NCBI RefSeq assembly: GCF_024105655.1 | Contig: NZ_JAAAMH010000007.1 | Span: 62,001 to 126,000 of the forward strand | Length of the DNA stretch: 64,000 bases | Reading direction: 5' to 3' | Origin: Aliihoeflea sp. 40Bstr573 | GTDB taxonomy: Bacteria; Pseudomonadota; Alphaproteobacteria; Rhizobiales; Rhizobiaceae | Shown: positions 42,121 to 53,057 of the stretch, piece by piece | Layout of the letters: every line of letters starts with the position of its first letter | Numbering within the stretch: position 1 is the first letter of the stretch | Notes under the pieces: generated by a model | The model's input: only the letters and a program-made list of their open reading frames with translations | Database searches by the model: none | What the model was told of the DNA's origin: nothing | Position numbers and translations under genes: made by a program

Positions 42121-42981
42121 TCAGAGGCTCGGGAACAGCGACTTGCCGGGTTCGTTGCGGGAAATCAAGGGCAGGTCGATCACTTCATCTTCGCCAAGAA
42201 AACTCGCCACGATCAGGCCGTCGCCGCTGAAGGATTCCTGCACGCTGTGCTCAACCAGGACGTGCGCGCCGAGACTGCGAAGTGCGGCGACGCAGTCCAC
42301 ATGCGTCGTCGGTGATCCGGAGATGCTGGAATGATGCGTGGAGACGACCAGGAAGCGGGGCCTTTGGGCGGCCGGCACCTCTGCGATCGACCGCAGGAAG
42401 CCGAGTTCGGCGCCCTGGACGTCCATATGCACCATTTCGATCGGTTGCCCGCCGGTCAGCGACGACACCGCCTGCATGTTCATCAAGGGCAACGTCCTGG
42501 CGACATTGTCGGATTCGCAGACGGCCGTCAGTTCCGTCGTCGCGCCGTCCCCGACCCAGGCCTGCCGATAGACCATCCGGTCGGCCATCGCATTCAGCCC
42601 GGCGTTGAACTGGCCGACGGCGAGGCTCGCCGGATCCGGCTCGATGCAAAAGGCGCGCGAGCCCGGAATTTCCGTGAGATACCAAAGCGAGTAGTAGGAC
42701 CAGAAAGCGCCCAGTTCCATGATCAGGCTGTTGTGGCGGACATAGCGCATCAAATCCGCGAAGATCAGTTCCTCCTGCGGCTCGTGATGGCCGCGCAGCG
42801 CGCGGATGATCTGCGCCATCCAGTCGCCGTGATAACCGCCCGCCTTGACGCGCAAGCCGTTGTGCATGATCTGAACGCGCCCCTCCGGCGCATCGACGAT
42901 GCGTCCGGCATCGGCGACTTTCGGCAGAGCGTCGCTGTCGCGACAGCCGATCGTCATCAGGGTTCGCTGCAGAGCGTTCAA
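42121..42981 (-). CDS. FkbM-family SAM-dependent methyltransferase
   Basis: 286 residues from a TTG at 42981 that overlaps the wzt stop (TTGA); an ATG at 42960 (MTIGCRDSDALPK) is the alternative. Motifs: MELGAFWSYYSLWYLTEIPG (SAM site), CIEPDPASLAVGQFNAGLNA, and VHMDVQGAELGFLRSI, the Asp-x-Gln/Glu-Gly block of FkbM enzymes. It probably methylates a hydroxyl of a sugar residue in the exported chain. Located between wzt and the fusion gene, in the same operon. Confidence 0.87.
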   Translation of the reverse strand: MNALQRTLMTIGCRDSDALPKVADAGRIVDAPEGRVQIMHNGLRVKAGGYHGDWMAQIIRALRGHHEPQEELIFADLMRYVRHNSLIMELGAFWSYYSLWYLTEIPGSRAFCIEPDPASLAVGQFNAGLNAMADRMVYRQAWVGDGATTELTAVCESDNVARTLPLMNMQAVSSLTGGQPIEMVHMDVQGAELGFLRSIAEVPAAQRPRFLVVSTHHSSISGSPTTHVDCVAALRSLGAHVLVEHSVQESFSGDGLIVASFLGEDEVIDLPLISRNEPGKSLFPSL

Positions 42982-44213
42982 TCCAGGTCCTTCGTTATGG
43001 TGAAATCGGCATCCAGTTCGCTCGTGCCGATGAAGTAAGGCCGGTCGGCGTTCACGACGTCGAACACGATGGCGTTGTCCTGCCATTCGTAGTTTTTTTC
43101 AAGATGCGTGTCGGAGGCCGAAAGCGCCACGGCGAGGCCGTAGGAGCCGGGGCCGAGCGTGCAGGTGAAGGCGACGTTCACCTCCACGCGCCCGCCGGCG
43201 CGCACGTCAACTATATGGTCGCCTGTATGCCAGGTATTGGTTCCCCACACGACATGGCCCGTCCGGTCGCGCAGCATGACCCCGACGACGAGCCGGGGAA
43301 CGTCCTCGTTCGCGGTGGCGCGGATCTTGAGAGCGAGCTTTTGCCCCACCGTCGCCGTTGCGACCGGCTGGCGGCTCTCCCGGTCGAGCAAGTCGAGCGT
43401 CTCGGTCACGATCTCGTAGCTGCCCGAGCGCGAATGCAGCCAGCCGCCCTTGGTTCGCCGCTGCTCGATCGTCAGCTTCGCGTTTTCCCGTTCGGCGATC
43501 AGCGCGTTGTAATAGTCGACCACCTCGTCGGGCGGTCCATCCTTCAACACCGCGCCCTTGTCGAGGAGGATCACACGGTCGCAGAGGGCGCGCACGTCGG
43601 CAAGTCCGTGCGTGACCAGAATGATGGCCGTGCCCGCTTCCTTGAACGCGCGCACGCGATCGAAGCTCTTGTGCTGAAAATAGCTGTCGCCGACCGAAAG
43701 CACCTCGTCGATGATCAGGATGTCAGGGCGGGTGGCCGTGGCGAGCGCGAAGGCCAGCCGGGCCATCATTCCGCTCGAATAGGTGCGCACGGGCTGGTCG
43801 AAATGCTCGCCGACCTCCGCAAAATCCTCGATCTGCGGCGCCAGGCGCTCCAGTTCGGCCTGCGAATGGCCCATAAGGCCGCCGGCATGGAATATGTTCT
43901 GCCTGCCGGTCAGCTCCAGATTGAACCCGACCCCCAGTTCAAGGATTGCGCTGACGCGGCCATGCGCGGCGACGCGGCCTGACGAAGGCCGAACCGTGCC
44001 GGTGATCATCTTGAGCAGCGTGCTCTTGCCGGCCCCGTTCTGGCCGATCAGCGCGAGCGCCTCGCCCGGCGCGACGTCAAACGATATCTCGCGGTTCGCC
44101 CAGAACTCGCTGACGGGCATCACCGACGCGCCGAACCAGCTGCCGATGCGGGAGACCAGGCTGCCATATATGGCGTAGCGCTTGGAGACGCGGTCGACGG
44201 ACAGGAGCGCCAT
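42978..44213 (-). CDS. wzt: Polysaccharide ABC transporter ATP-binding protein Wzt with C-terminal carbohydrate-binding domain
   Basis: 411 residues. ATPase half: Walker A GQNGAGKS (57-64), signature YSSGMMARL (145-153), Walker B ILIIDEVLSVGD (165-176), His-loop VTHG. Residues from ~250 form an extra beta-rich domain (GWLHSRSGSYEIVTETLDLL, LRDRTGHVVWGTNTW, YGLAVALSASDTHLEKNYEW) like the Wzt C-terminal domain that in O8/O9a/O12 transporters binds the modified chain end. The ATG at 44213 shares one base with the wzm stop. It powers export of the finished glycan across the inner membrane. Confidence 0.93.
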   Translation of the reverse strand: MALLSVDRVSKRYAIYGSLVSRIGSWFGASVMPVSEFWANREISFDVAPGEALALIGQNGAGKSTLLKMITGTVRPSSGRVAAHGRVSAILELGVGFNLELTGRQNIFHAGGLMGHSQAELERLAPQIEDFAEVGEHFDQPVRTYSSGMMARLAFALATATRPDILIIDEVLSVGDSYFQHKSFDRVRAFKEAGTAIILVTHGLADVRALCDRVILLDKGAVLKDGPPDEVVDYYNALIAERENAKLTIEQRRTKGGWLHSRSGSYEIVTETLDLLDRESRQPVATATVGQKLALKIRATANEDVPRLVVGVMLRDRTGHVVWGTNTWHTGDHIVDVRAGGRVEVNVAFTCTLGPGSYGLAVALSASDTHLEKNYEWQDNAIVFDVVNADRPYFIGTSELDADFTITKDLD

Positions 44214-45001
44214 CACAGGGCGTCCACAAGGTCGGCGCTGGCCCGGCGGAAAACCACGAAGGACAGGGCGACGGCGACGACGCCGATCGTCGCCGGCACG
44301 ATCAGCGCGCGGGGGTCCGGCCAAGCGCCGTACAGCATTGCATCCTGATAGATCGTCACCAGCGGAACCATGGGGTTCAGATCGATGATGGCCTGGTAGC
44401 CTTCCGGCACGATCGAACGCGGATAGACGATCGGCGTAATCCAGAACCAGAGCTGGACAACAACGGTCATCACCTGCGCCACGTCGCGGCTGAAGACGTT
44501 GAGCACGCCCAGGAAGACGCCGAGCCCGAAGGCCAGCATGGAAATCAGCGCCATGCCAAGCGGAATGGCCAGCCATGCGGCATTGGGATACTGGCCGAAC
44601 ATCACCGCGAAAATCACGAGGATCGCCGCCAGAAGCAACAGATGGTTCACCATCGCGCTTCCCCAGACGATGATGGGAAGGGACAGCCGCGGGAAGGTGA
44701 TCTTTTTCAGGACGCTCGCCTGTTCGATGAAGATGCCCACGCTGCGCGTGAGGATTTCGCTGAACAGCGTCCATGCCGCGAGGCCCGACAGGAGGTAGAT
44801 CGGATAGGCCGCTTCGATCTCGACGCCTTCGAGGCGCGCCCCGAGCACCTCGGCGAGCACGATCGAGAAGATCAGCGCCTGGGCGAGCGGATGCAGGATG
44901 AACCACATCGCACCCAGTCGCGAGCGGGCGAAGCGATTGCGCATGTCCGCACGGATCGAGGACATGATGAAATGCCGGAACGTCCACAGGCTTTTGAACA
45001 T
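44213..45001 (-). CDS. wzm: Polysaccharide ABC-2 type permease Wzm
   Basis: 262 residues with six membrane helices. N-terminal RADMRNRFARSRLGAMWFIL (the amphipathic interface helix followed by LGxxW), SGLAAWTLFSEILTRSVGIF, ILVIFAVMF, ITPIVYPRSIVP and LNPMVPLVTIYQDAML are family marks. ATG at 45001 chosen; an earlier in-frame start at 45268 overlaps rmd. With Wzt it exports lipid-linked glycan. One base overlap to wzt and 2-nt gap to the reductase gene show a single operon. Confidence 0.93.
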   Translation of the reverse strand: MFKSLWTFRHFIMSSIRADMRNRFARSRLGAMWFILHPLAQALIFSIVLAEVLGARLEGVEIEAAYPIYLLSGLAAWTLFSEILTRSVGIFIEQASVLKKITFPRLSLPIIVWGSAMVNHLLLLAAILVIFAVMFGQYPNAAWLAIPLGMALISMLAFGLGVFLGVLNVFSRDVAQVMTVVVQLWFWITPIVYPRSIVPEGYQAIIDLNPMVPLVTIYQDAMLYGAWPDPRALIVPATIGVVAVALSFVVFRRASADLVDAL

Positions 45002-45003
45002 CG

Positions 45004-45942
45004 TCACTTCCGATCGGCCAGCCGCATCTTCCAGTCCTCGAGCACGTCGCGCAGCGTCGTCGCGATATCGATGCGCGGCCGCCAGCCGAGGTGGACGCCG
45101 ACAGCCTCGTTCGCGCCGGCGGCGCTCGGCAGGTCGTTCGGCCGCATCCGGTCGGGATCGAGTTCGATGGCGATCGGGCGGCCGGCGGCGGCGATCAACG
45201 CGTCGAGCAGGGAACGGATCGAGCGGGGCGTTCCGGTGGACAGGTTGAACACGAGCCCCGGCCTCCATTCGCCGGCACCGAGCGCTGCATCCACATAGGC
45301 CCGCACGACGTCCCGAACGTCGAGAAAATCACGCTTGCCGTCGAGATTGCCGACGCGGATGACCGGCTCGGCACCGTTGACAACGATGTCGGCGATCTGG
45401 CGGGCGAAGGCCGGGACGACGAAAGCATCCGCCTGCCCTGGACCGGTGTGGTTGAACGGGCGAAAGCGGATCGCTCGCAGGCCGTCATGCGACATCTGGC
45501 CGATCATCATGTCCGCTGCCGCCTTGGTCGCGCCGTAGGTGTTGACCGGGTTCAGCGCCGCGTCCTCGGTGATCGGACGCTCCGCGCACGCAGCGAAGGA
45601 CGCACCGTAGGCCTCCGACGAGCCGACATGGATGAACCGGGCTTGCGGTGCGTGACGCATCACCGCTTCGGCCAAGTTCATCGTGCCCGTCAAGTTCACA
45701 TCCCAAGCCCGGCGCGGGTCGGCATGGGCCTGTCGAGGGGCGGCGATCGCGGCCAGATGGATGACCGCCGAAGGCTTCAGCTCGGCAACCGCCCAGGCTG
45801 TCGCCTGCCTGTCGGTCAGGTCGAAGCCGCCTTCGCTCGAGGCGGCATGGACGACGAGGGGGCTCGTCTTCGCGCGCTCGGCCAAAAGTGCGCGCACGTG
45901 AGCGCCGACGAACCCACTCGCACCCGTGACCAGGACCGACAT
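45004..45942 (-). CDS. GDP-6-deoxy-4-keto-mannose reductase (Rmd-like)
   Basis: 312 residues, extended SDR. MSVLVTGASGFVGAHVRALL (cofactor site), HVGSSEAYG, NTYGATKAAADMMI (Tyr-x3-Lys), RPFNHTGPGQADAFVVPAFA and NLDGKRDFLDVRDVVRAY, the last two typical of Rmd and related GDP-sugar reductases. It would reduce the Gmd product to GDP-D-rhamnose. It follows gmd and precedes wzm, the same neighbourhood as in Pseudomonas A-band (common antigen) loci. A TTG at 45993 would lengthen it by 17 residues and overlap gmd; the ATG is preferred because the cofactor motif then starts at residue 4. Confidence 0.87.
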   Translation of the reverse strand: MSVLVTGASGFVGAHVRALLAERAKTSPLVVHAASSEGGFDLTDRQATAWAVAELKPSAVIHLAAIAAPRQAHADPRRAWDVNLTGTMNLAEAVMRHAPQARFIHVGSSEAYGASFAACAERPITEDAALNPVNTYGATKAAADMMIGQMSHDGLRAIRFRPFNHTGPGQADAFVVPAFARQIADIVVNGAEPVIRVGNLDGKRDFLDVRDVVRAYVDAALGAGEWRPGLVFNLSTGTPRSIRSLLDALIAAAGRPIAIELDPDRMRPNDLPSAAGANEAVGVHLGWRPRIDIATTLRDVLEDWKMRLADRK

Positions 45943-45985
45943 GCCTTGCGTTGCCAATACCTCGGCGCTCCCTTGCGACAAAAAA

Positions 45986-48434
<2,449 letters not shown>

Positions 48435-48445
48435 GTCGTTCTTCC

Positions 48446-49861
48446 TTAATTCTTGAATTGCTCGACACGCTGCAGGCACAGTCGCAGCATCTCATCGGAC
48501 TGCGCGGCCGACGGGCTTTCGATGTAGCACCGCAGTTCGGGGGCGTTTCCCGAAGGCCTTAAATGGACAATGCAGCCATCGGCCAATGACATCCTGAGTC
48601 CGTCCGTCTTATCGATTGAGGCCAGCGGCGCAAAACCGGCAAGAAACCGCGCGCAATGCTCCCCGCCCGACTGCAGGATATCGACGAGCTCGGCGCTCGT
48701 CTCCGGCGCGATGTCCTGAAGCCGATCACTGGCATTGACGGGCAAGTCCAGCGCCGCCACGACGTCCGCGACGGTCGTCCCGGCGCGCTTTGCTGCAGCC
48801 AGCGTCGCCAGGATCGGGACGATGCAATCGCGGGTTTCCAGTGCGGCGAGCGGGCGATCTTCAACCATGAAGCCCCGACCGACAAGGACCCCGCCATTGG
48901 CCTCGAACCCCAGGACGGGAAGCTTCGCGTTCTCCATGCCCGCAATCACGAACGGCGAGCCGACGCGCGTGCGCATCACCTCCCAGTCGCCGGCGCGCTC
49001 GACGCCCGAATTCGACGTGACGGGCGTGACGAGCGTTGCTGCGCCGAGCATGCGTGCCGACAAGATGCCCAGCACATCGCCGCGCACGATTTCGCCGCGT
49101 GAATCGGCCAGGAGCGGCCTGTCCCCGTCGCCGTCCGTCGAAACGATCGCATCGAATTCGCGCCCGGCTGCCCAGGCCCGCAACTGCCCGATCGTTTCAG
49201 GGCTGACGGCTTCGGTATCGACGGGGGTGAAATGGCCCGACCGCTCCAGCGCAACCGTGTCGGCACCGTAGCCGCGTAGGACGTCGTGCAGAATGTCCCG
49301 CGCGACCGAACTGTGCTCGTAGACGCCGACGGTCATGCCCGCGAGCGCGCCCGGTGGAAGAAGATTGGCGCAGCGCTCGAGATATGCCGCCACGACGCGC
49401 GAGCGCTCGTTCGACCAGTCGGCGTCCGGCGTTGCGGCAGCTTCCGCTGCAACGCGCGGGTGCGAGACTGCCCGCGCGTGGATCGCCACTTCATCCACTT
49501 TGCCAATCTCGCCGTCCGCCCGGTAGAATTTGATGCCGTTGCGGTCGGCGGGAATGTGCGAGCCGGTGATCATCATGGCGGGACGCCCGCGCTGCAAAGC
49601 GGCAAGCGCAAGCGCAGGCGTCGGCACCTCACCACAAAACACGGCGCTCAGACCCGCATCCTCCACACAGACCCGGCAGACTTCGGCGATCCGGGGGCTG
49701 CTTTCGCGAAGATCCCATCCGATCAAGACGGAACCACCCGATGCGACCTGGCCGGTTGCGACCAGATGGGCCGCAAATGCCGATGCATAGGCGTGGGCGT
49801 CGCCGGCCAAAAGAGAAGTGACCAACCCGCGGACGCCGCTGGTACCGAACTTCGTCGTCAT
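48446..49861 (-). CDS. Phosphomannomutase (manB type, copy 1)
   Basis: 471 residues, start MTTKFGTSGVRG at 49861. Alpha-D-phosphohexomutase motifs: phosphoserine loop ITGSHIPADRNGIKFY (most relatives have TASHNP), metal loop STDGDGDRPLL, substrate loop GFEANGGVLV and phosphate-binding RPSGNAPELRCY. The TGSHIP form is known from rhizobial enzymes of the NoeK type. It converts mannose-6-phosphate to mannose-1-phosphate for ManC, encoded 11 nt downstream. First gene of the manB-manC-gmd-rmd-wzm-wzt operon. Confidence 0.9.
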   Translation of the reverse strand: MTTKFGTSGVRGLVTSLLAGDAHAYASAFAAHLVATGQVASGGSVLIGWDLRESSPRIAEVCRVCVEDAGLSAVFCGEVPTPALALAALQRGRPAMMITGSHIPADRNGIKFYRADGEIGKVDEVAIHARAVSHPRVAAEAAATPDADWSNERSRVVAAYLERCANLLPPGALAGMTVGVYEHSSVARDILHDVLRGYGADTVALERSGHFTPVDTEAVSPETIGQLRAWAAGREFDAIVSTDGDGDRPLLADSRGEIVRGDVLGILSARMLGAATLVTPVTSNSGVERAGDWEVMRTRVGSPFVIAGMENAKLPVLGFEANGGVLVGRGFMVEDRPLAALETRDCIVPILATLAAAKRAGTTVADVVAALDLPVNASDRLQDIAPETSAELVDILQSGGEHCARFLAGFAPLASIDKTDGLRMSLADGCIVHLRPSGNAPELRCYIESPSAAQSDEMLRLCLQRVEQFKN

Positions 49862-49894
49862 TGAGCTCTTCTGTTGAAACTGTGTTAGATGGCG

Positions 49895-50034
49895 GCACCG
49901 GTATCGCATCGAAAAGCACGCGACAACCAAAAATTGGATGCAACTGGAAATTCGTTCGCGGTGGCCTCGATAAGGCTACGAATTCTGCGGGTAACTTTAC
50001 CACAAATGTCACTATATTGGTCGCATACCGGTGC
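49895..50034. promoter_or_regulatory. Pair of inverted ACCGGT sites upstream of the GDP-sugar operon
   Basis: GCACCGGTAT (49895-49904) and ATACCGGTGC (50025-50034) are exact inverse copies 120 bases apart in the 200-base gap that must hold the promoter of the minus-strand operon. Two spaced sites could support looping by a dimeric regulator. Each has the 6-base palindrome ACCGGT at its core. Confidence 0.4.
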
Positions 50035-50063
50035 GATCGTTGCCCAATACTTGGGCTGATTCT

Positions 50064-52010
50064 TCAGCCCGCCTCACCCTCGCGGACCACGGTCAGAAGG
50101 GGCGTGACGCTCGAGGGGCGGCGATATTCGGGCACGATGCGCCGAACGAGTTCGACGGCGCGCCCCGTGTTCTCCGCTTCCACGGCGATCTTCAGTTCCC
50201 CGACCGACTGCAGCAGCCGCGCCTTGTCCATCACGCGCGGTGCGGCGATGACATAGCCATCGAGCGGGCTGGTCGACTGGATTTCCGATGGGTCGAACAG
50301 TTCCTCGAACAGCTTTTCGCCAGGGCGGAGTCCCGTGAAAGCGATCTCGATGTCCACGCCCGGCTTCAGGCCAGCCATCTGGATCATGCGCTCGGCCAAG
50401 TCGACGATGCGAACGGGGCTGCCCATGTCGAGAACCATAATCTCCCCCCGTCCGCCCTCGTCACGGTCGACGGCCTGTGCGGAGGCATTCAGCACAAGGC
50501 GCACGGCCTCGGGAATGGTCATAAAGTAGCGCACCACGTTCGGGTGGGTTACGGTGACCGGACCTCCCGCCAGGATCTGCTCGCTGAAACGGGGAACCAC
50601 GGACCCGTTGGAGCCGAGGACGTTGCCAAAACGGACCGTTTTGAACCGCGTGCGAATAGAACCCACGTCCATCGCCTGGCAGTAGGCTTCCGCAGCACGC
50701 TTGGTTGCGCCCATGACGTTCGTCGGATTCACGGCCTTGTCGGTAGAGATCATGATGAAGGTCGCCACATCCGTGGCAACCGCTGCATCGACGACATTGC
50801 AGGTGCCAAGCACGTTTGTCTTGATCGCCTCAAGCGGATTCTCCTCCATCATCGGCACGTGCTTGAGCGCGGCGGCGTGGAAGACGATCTCGGGGCGGTA
50901 TTCGAGGAACAGTGCATTGAGCCGCCGTGCGTCGCGCACGCTGACGAGACGCGTTACGATGTCGAGTTCCGGATATCGCTCGCGCATCTCGGTATCGAGA
51001 AGGTAGGCGTTGTGTTCAGAGTGATCCGTCAAGATGATCCTCGACGGTCCGAACTGCGCGATCTGGCGAATCAGTTCCGATCCGATCGACCCACCCGCAC
51101 CGGTTGCCAGAACCACCCGACCTTTGATGAAGCGACCCACGCGAGCGACATCGGAAACGACCTCTTCCCTGCCCAGGAGATCGCGCAACTCGACCGGGCG
51201 CGGCTCGAGGGTGGAGGCGTTGTCGAGAGATGTCGGCTCAGCGATATCTGGAATGCGCGTGGTTCGCAGACCGCAGGCCGTTGCGATCTGCACGATATCG
51301 CTCAGTCGCTTGCGGCCCGGCGAAACCTCGGCGACGACAAGTTCCGTCACTTCGATATCGTCCTGGCGCAGCCGCTTCAGCACGGATTCCAAATCTTCCA
51401 GACGGCCTAGGACACTGATGCCTTGCACCCGCTCCGATCGTGACGACGAGGCCGAGTCGAGAATGCCCGCGATCTGAAACCCGCTTCCCCCGGTCCGCCG
51501 CCAGGCGCGCACGAAACTTTCTGCGCTCGAGGTCAACCCGAGTACGAGAACCGTTCGATCCGAACGAGGCGCCCGGAACCGGCGTAGAGCGAATGGACCA
51601 TGTCCTTCAACGGCCAGCCGGTAGAGCATGCGCGGCGTAATCAGGCCGGCCATCAACATCAGCGCGCTCAGAACGACGACGCTTCGTGGAACGTTGTCAC
51701 CGCGTGACACCAGAAATGCGCCGATCGTATAGACCATCACGGTGGCGAGCGCCGCCTTGAGAAGGCTGTAAATCTCGGGAAGCGAGATGTAGCGCCATGA
51801 CCCCTTGTGGACGGAAAACGCGAACAGCATCAGAATCGCGATCGCAACAAATGCAGCCGTCTTTTCGAAGATGCCTGGGATATATCGATAGAACGACGCG
51901 TCATAGACAATCGCGTAGGCGCACAAGAAAACCGCGCACGCGATCGAGGCATCGAGGACGATGCTTGCGGGTCGCAAGAGCTTCTTGAATCTGGTGCGCC
52001 AGAGAGGCAT
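50064..52010 (-). CDS. Membrane-bound UDP-HexNAc 4,6-dehydratase, WbpM/CapD type
   Basis: 648 residues. Four N-terminal membrane helices (~16-35, 50-68, 85-103, 108-127), a CoA-binding-like Rossmann domain (TVLVLGLTSSAESFVRAW), then the catalytic SDR domain with TGAGGSIGS (303-311), FHAAALKHVPMMEENPLEA, and the triad Ser422, Met433, Lys437 (STDKAVNPTNVMGATK). A Met in place of the usual Tyr is the known mark of WbpM-type enzymes. They convert UDP-GlcNAc to UDP-4-keto-6-deoxy-HexNAc. The reductase encoded divergently at 52145 is the probable partner. Confidence 0.93.
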   Translation of the reverse strand: MPLWRTRFKKLLRPASIVLDASIACAVFLCAYAIVYDASFYRYIPGIFEKTAAFVAIAILMLFAFSVHKGSWRYISLPEIYSLLKAALATVMVYTIGAFLVSRGDNVPRSVVVLSALMLMAGLITPRMLYRLAVEGHGPFALRRFRAPRSDRTVLVLGLTSSAESFVRAWRRTGGSGFQIAGILDSASSSRSERVQGISVLGRLEDLESVLKRLRQDDIEVTELVVAEVSPGRKRLSDIVQIATACGLRTTRIPDIAEPTSLDNASTLEPRPVELRDLLGREEVVSDVARVGRFIKGRVVLATGAGGSIGSELIRQIAQFGPSRIILTDHSEHNAYLLDTEMRERYPELDIVTRLVSVRDARRLNALFLEYRPEIVFHAAALKHVPMMEENPLEAIKTNVLGTCNVVDAAVATDVATFIMISTDKAVNPTNVMGATKRAAEAYCQAMDVGSIRTRFKTVRFGNVLGSNGSVVPRFSEQILAGGPVTVTHPNVVRYFMTIPEAVRLVLNASAQAVDRDEGGRGEIMVLDMGSPVRIVDLAERMIQMAGLKPGVDIEIAFTGLRPGEKLFEELFDPSEIQSTSPLDGYVIAAPRVMDKARLLQSVGELKIAVEAENTGRAVELVRRIVPEYRRPSSVTPLLTVVREGEAG

Positions 52011-52144
52011 ATGGCAAGCCTATTGATGTGCGCTGCGGCGTGCTCTTATGATCGGGTTGCCAGCATGTTGCAACAAGCAAACTCAATTGGGCTATGTTGC
52101 GGCGAGGCCGTCGATTGCGACCTCTTTTCCGTGCCGGAGACGTG

Positions 52145-53047
52145 ATGATCCCTGAGCGCATCCTCGTGACCGGCGCGACCGGATTTGTTGGCCGCGCCTT
52201 GGTTAGAGGCTTGGCGCAGCATGGTTTCGATTTTCGTCTTGCCGTGCGCGCATCCGGGGCCGCCAGTTCGCATCCGGCCATTGAGGTGGGTAACATCGAC
52301 GAAGCAACCAACTGGGCTACGGCTTTGGAGGGTGTAGGAACGGTCCTCCATCTCGCTGGTGCAACGCCAGGTGCCCACTCCGAAACCGAATTTGCCGCAG
52401 TCAATTCGCATGGTACCCGCCGCCTTGTGGATCAGGCAAAGCTCTCAGGCGCGCGCCGCTTCGTCTTCCTGTCATCGTCGCACGCAGCGCTTGATAAGGC
52501 TGGGTCAGGCTATGCAATTTCTAAACGCGCTGCAGAGGACCATGTCGCTACCTTTTCCGGCGATGGCAGGCAGGCGATCTCGCTGCGCGTGCCGCTGATC
52601 TATGGTGCAGAGGCGAAGGGCAAGTGGCGCCGGCTCCAACAGATCGCGGCTATGCCGGTTCCACTGCCTTTCGGCAGGCTCCAGGCCCGGCGCTCGCTAA
52701 TGGGGCGTGAGAATCTTGTAGACGCGCTCGTTCATCTCGCTGCGATGCCAGACTGGCGCCGTGAAGGAACGTTCGAGATCGCGGACGAGCAGACCATCGA
52801 CCTGGGCGGAATTATCCGTCATCTGCGTGAGGGTATGGGGCGCGCGGCGCTGCTTTTCAATTGCCCGCCAGGCCTTGTTGAAACCGCCGCGCGTCTTACG
52901 CTGGGGCAGGCCGGCGCCGACCGGCTTCTCACCGGAACGCTACATGACCCGCGACCGTTTGCCGATGCTTTCGGCTGGTCGCCGTCCGAGGCGTTGCCGG
53001 ACGCCATCCGGCGCTCCGGACGCGAGTTCATTGCCTCCAACGACTGA
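52145..53047 (+). CDS. NAD(P)-dependent sugar 4-keto reductase / epimerase family
   Basis: 300 residues, extended SDR: RILVTGATGFVGRALVRGLA, HLAGATPG, FLSSSHAALDKAGSGYAISK with Tyr-x3-Lys, LRVPLIYGAEAKGKWRR and LMGRENLVDALVHLA. This resembles the reductases that act on WbpM products (WbpV / rhizobial WreQ type) to give UDP-QuiNAc or UDP-FucNAc (inference). It is divergent from the dehydratase, 134 bases apart, so the two may share regulation. The sugar transferase at 25582 would then be the enzyme that uses the product. Confidence 0.82.
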   Translation: MIPERILVTGATGFVGRALVRGLAQHGFDFRLAVRASGAASSHPAIEVGNIDEATNWATALEGVGTVLHLAGATPGAHSETEFAAVNSHGTRRLVDQAKLSGARRFVFLSSSHAALDKAGSGYAISKRAAEDHVATFSGDGRQAISLRVPLIYGAEAKGKWRRLQQIAAMPVPLPFGRLQARRSLMGRENLVDALVHLAAMPDWRREGTFEIADEQTIDLGGIIRHLREGMGRAALLFNCPPGLVETAARLTLGQAGADRLLTGTLHDPRPFADAFGWSPSEALPDAIRRSGREFIASND

Positions 53048-53057
53048 AAGACGGGCA

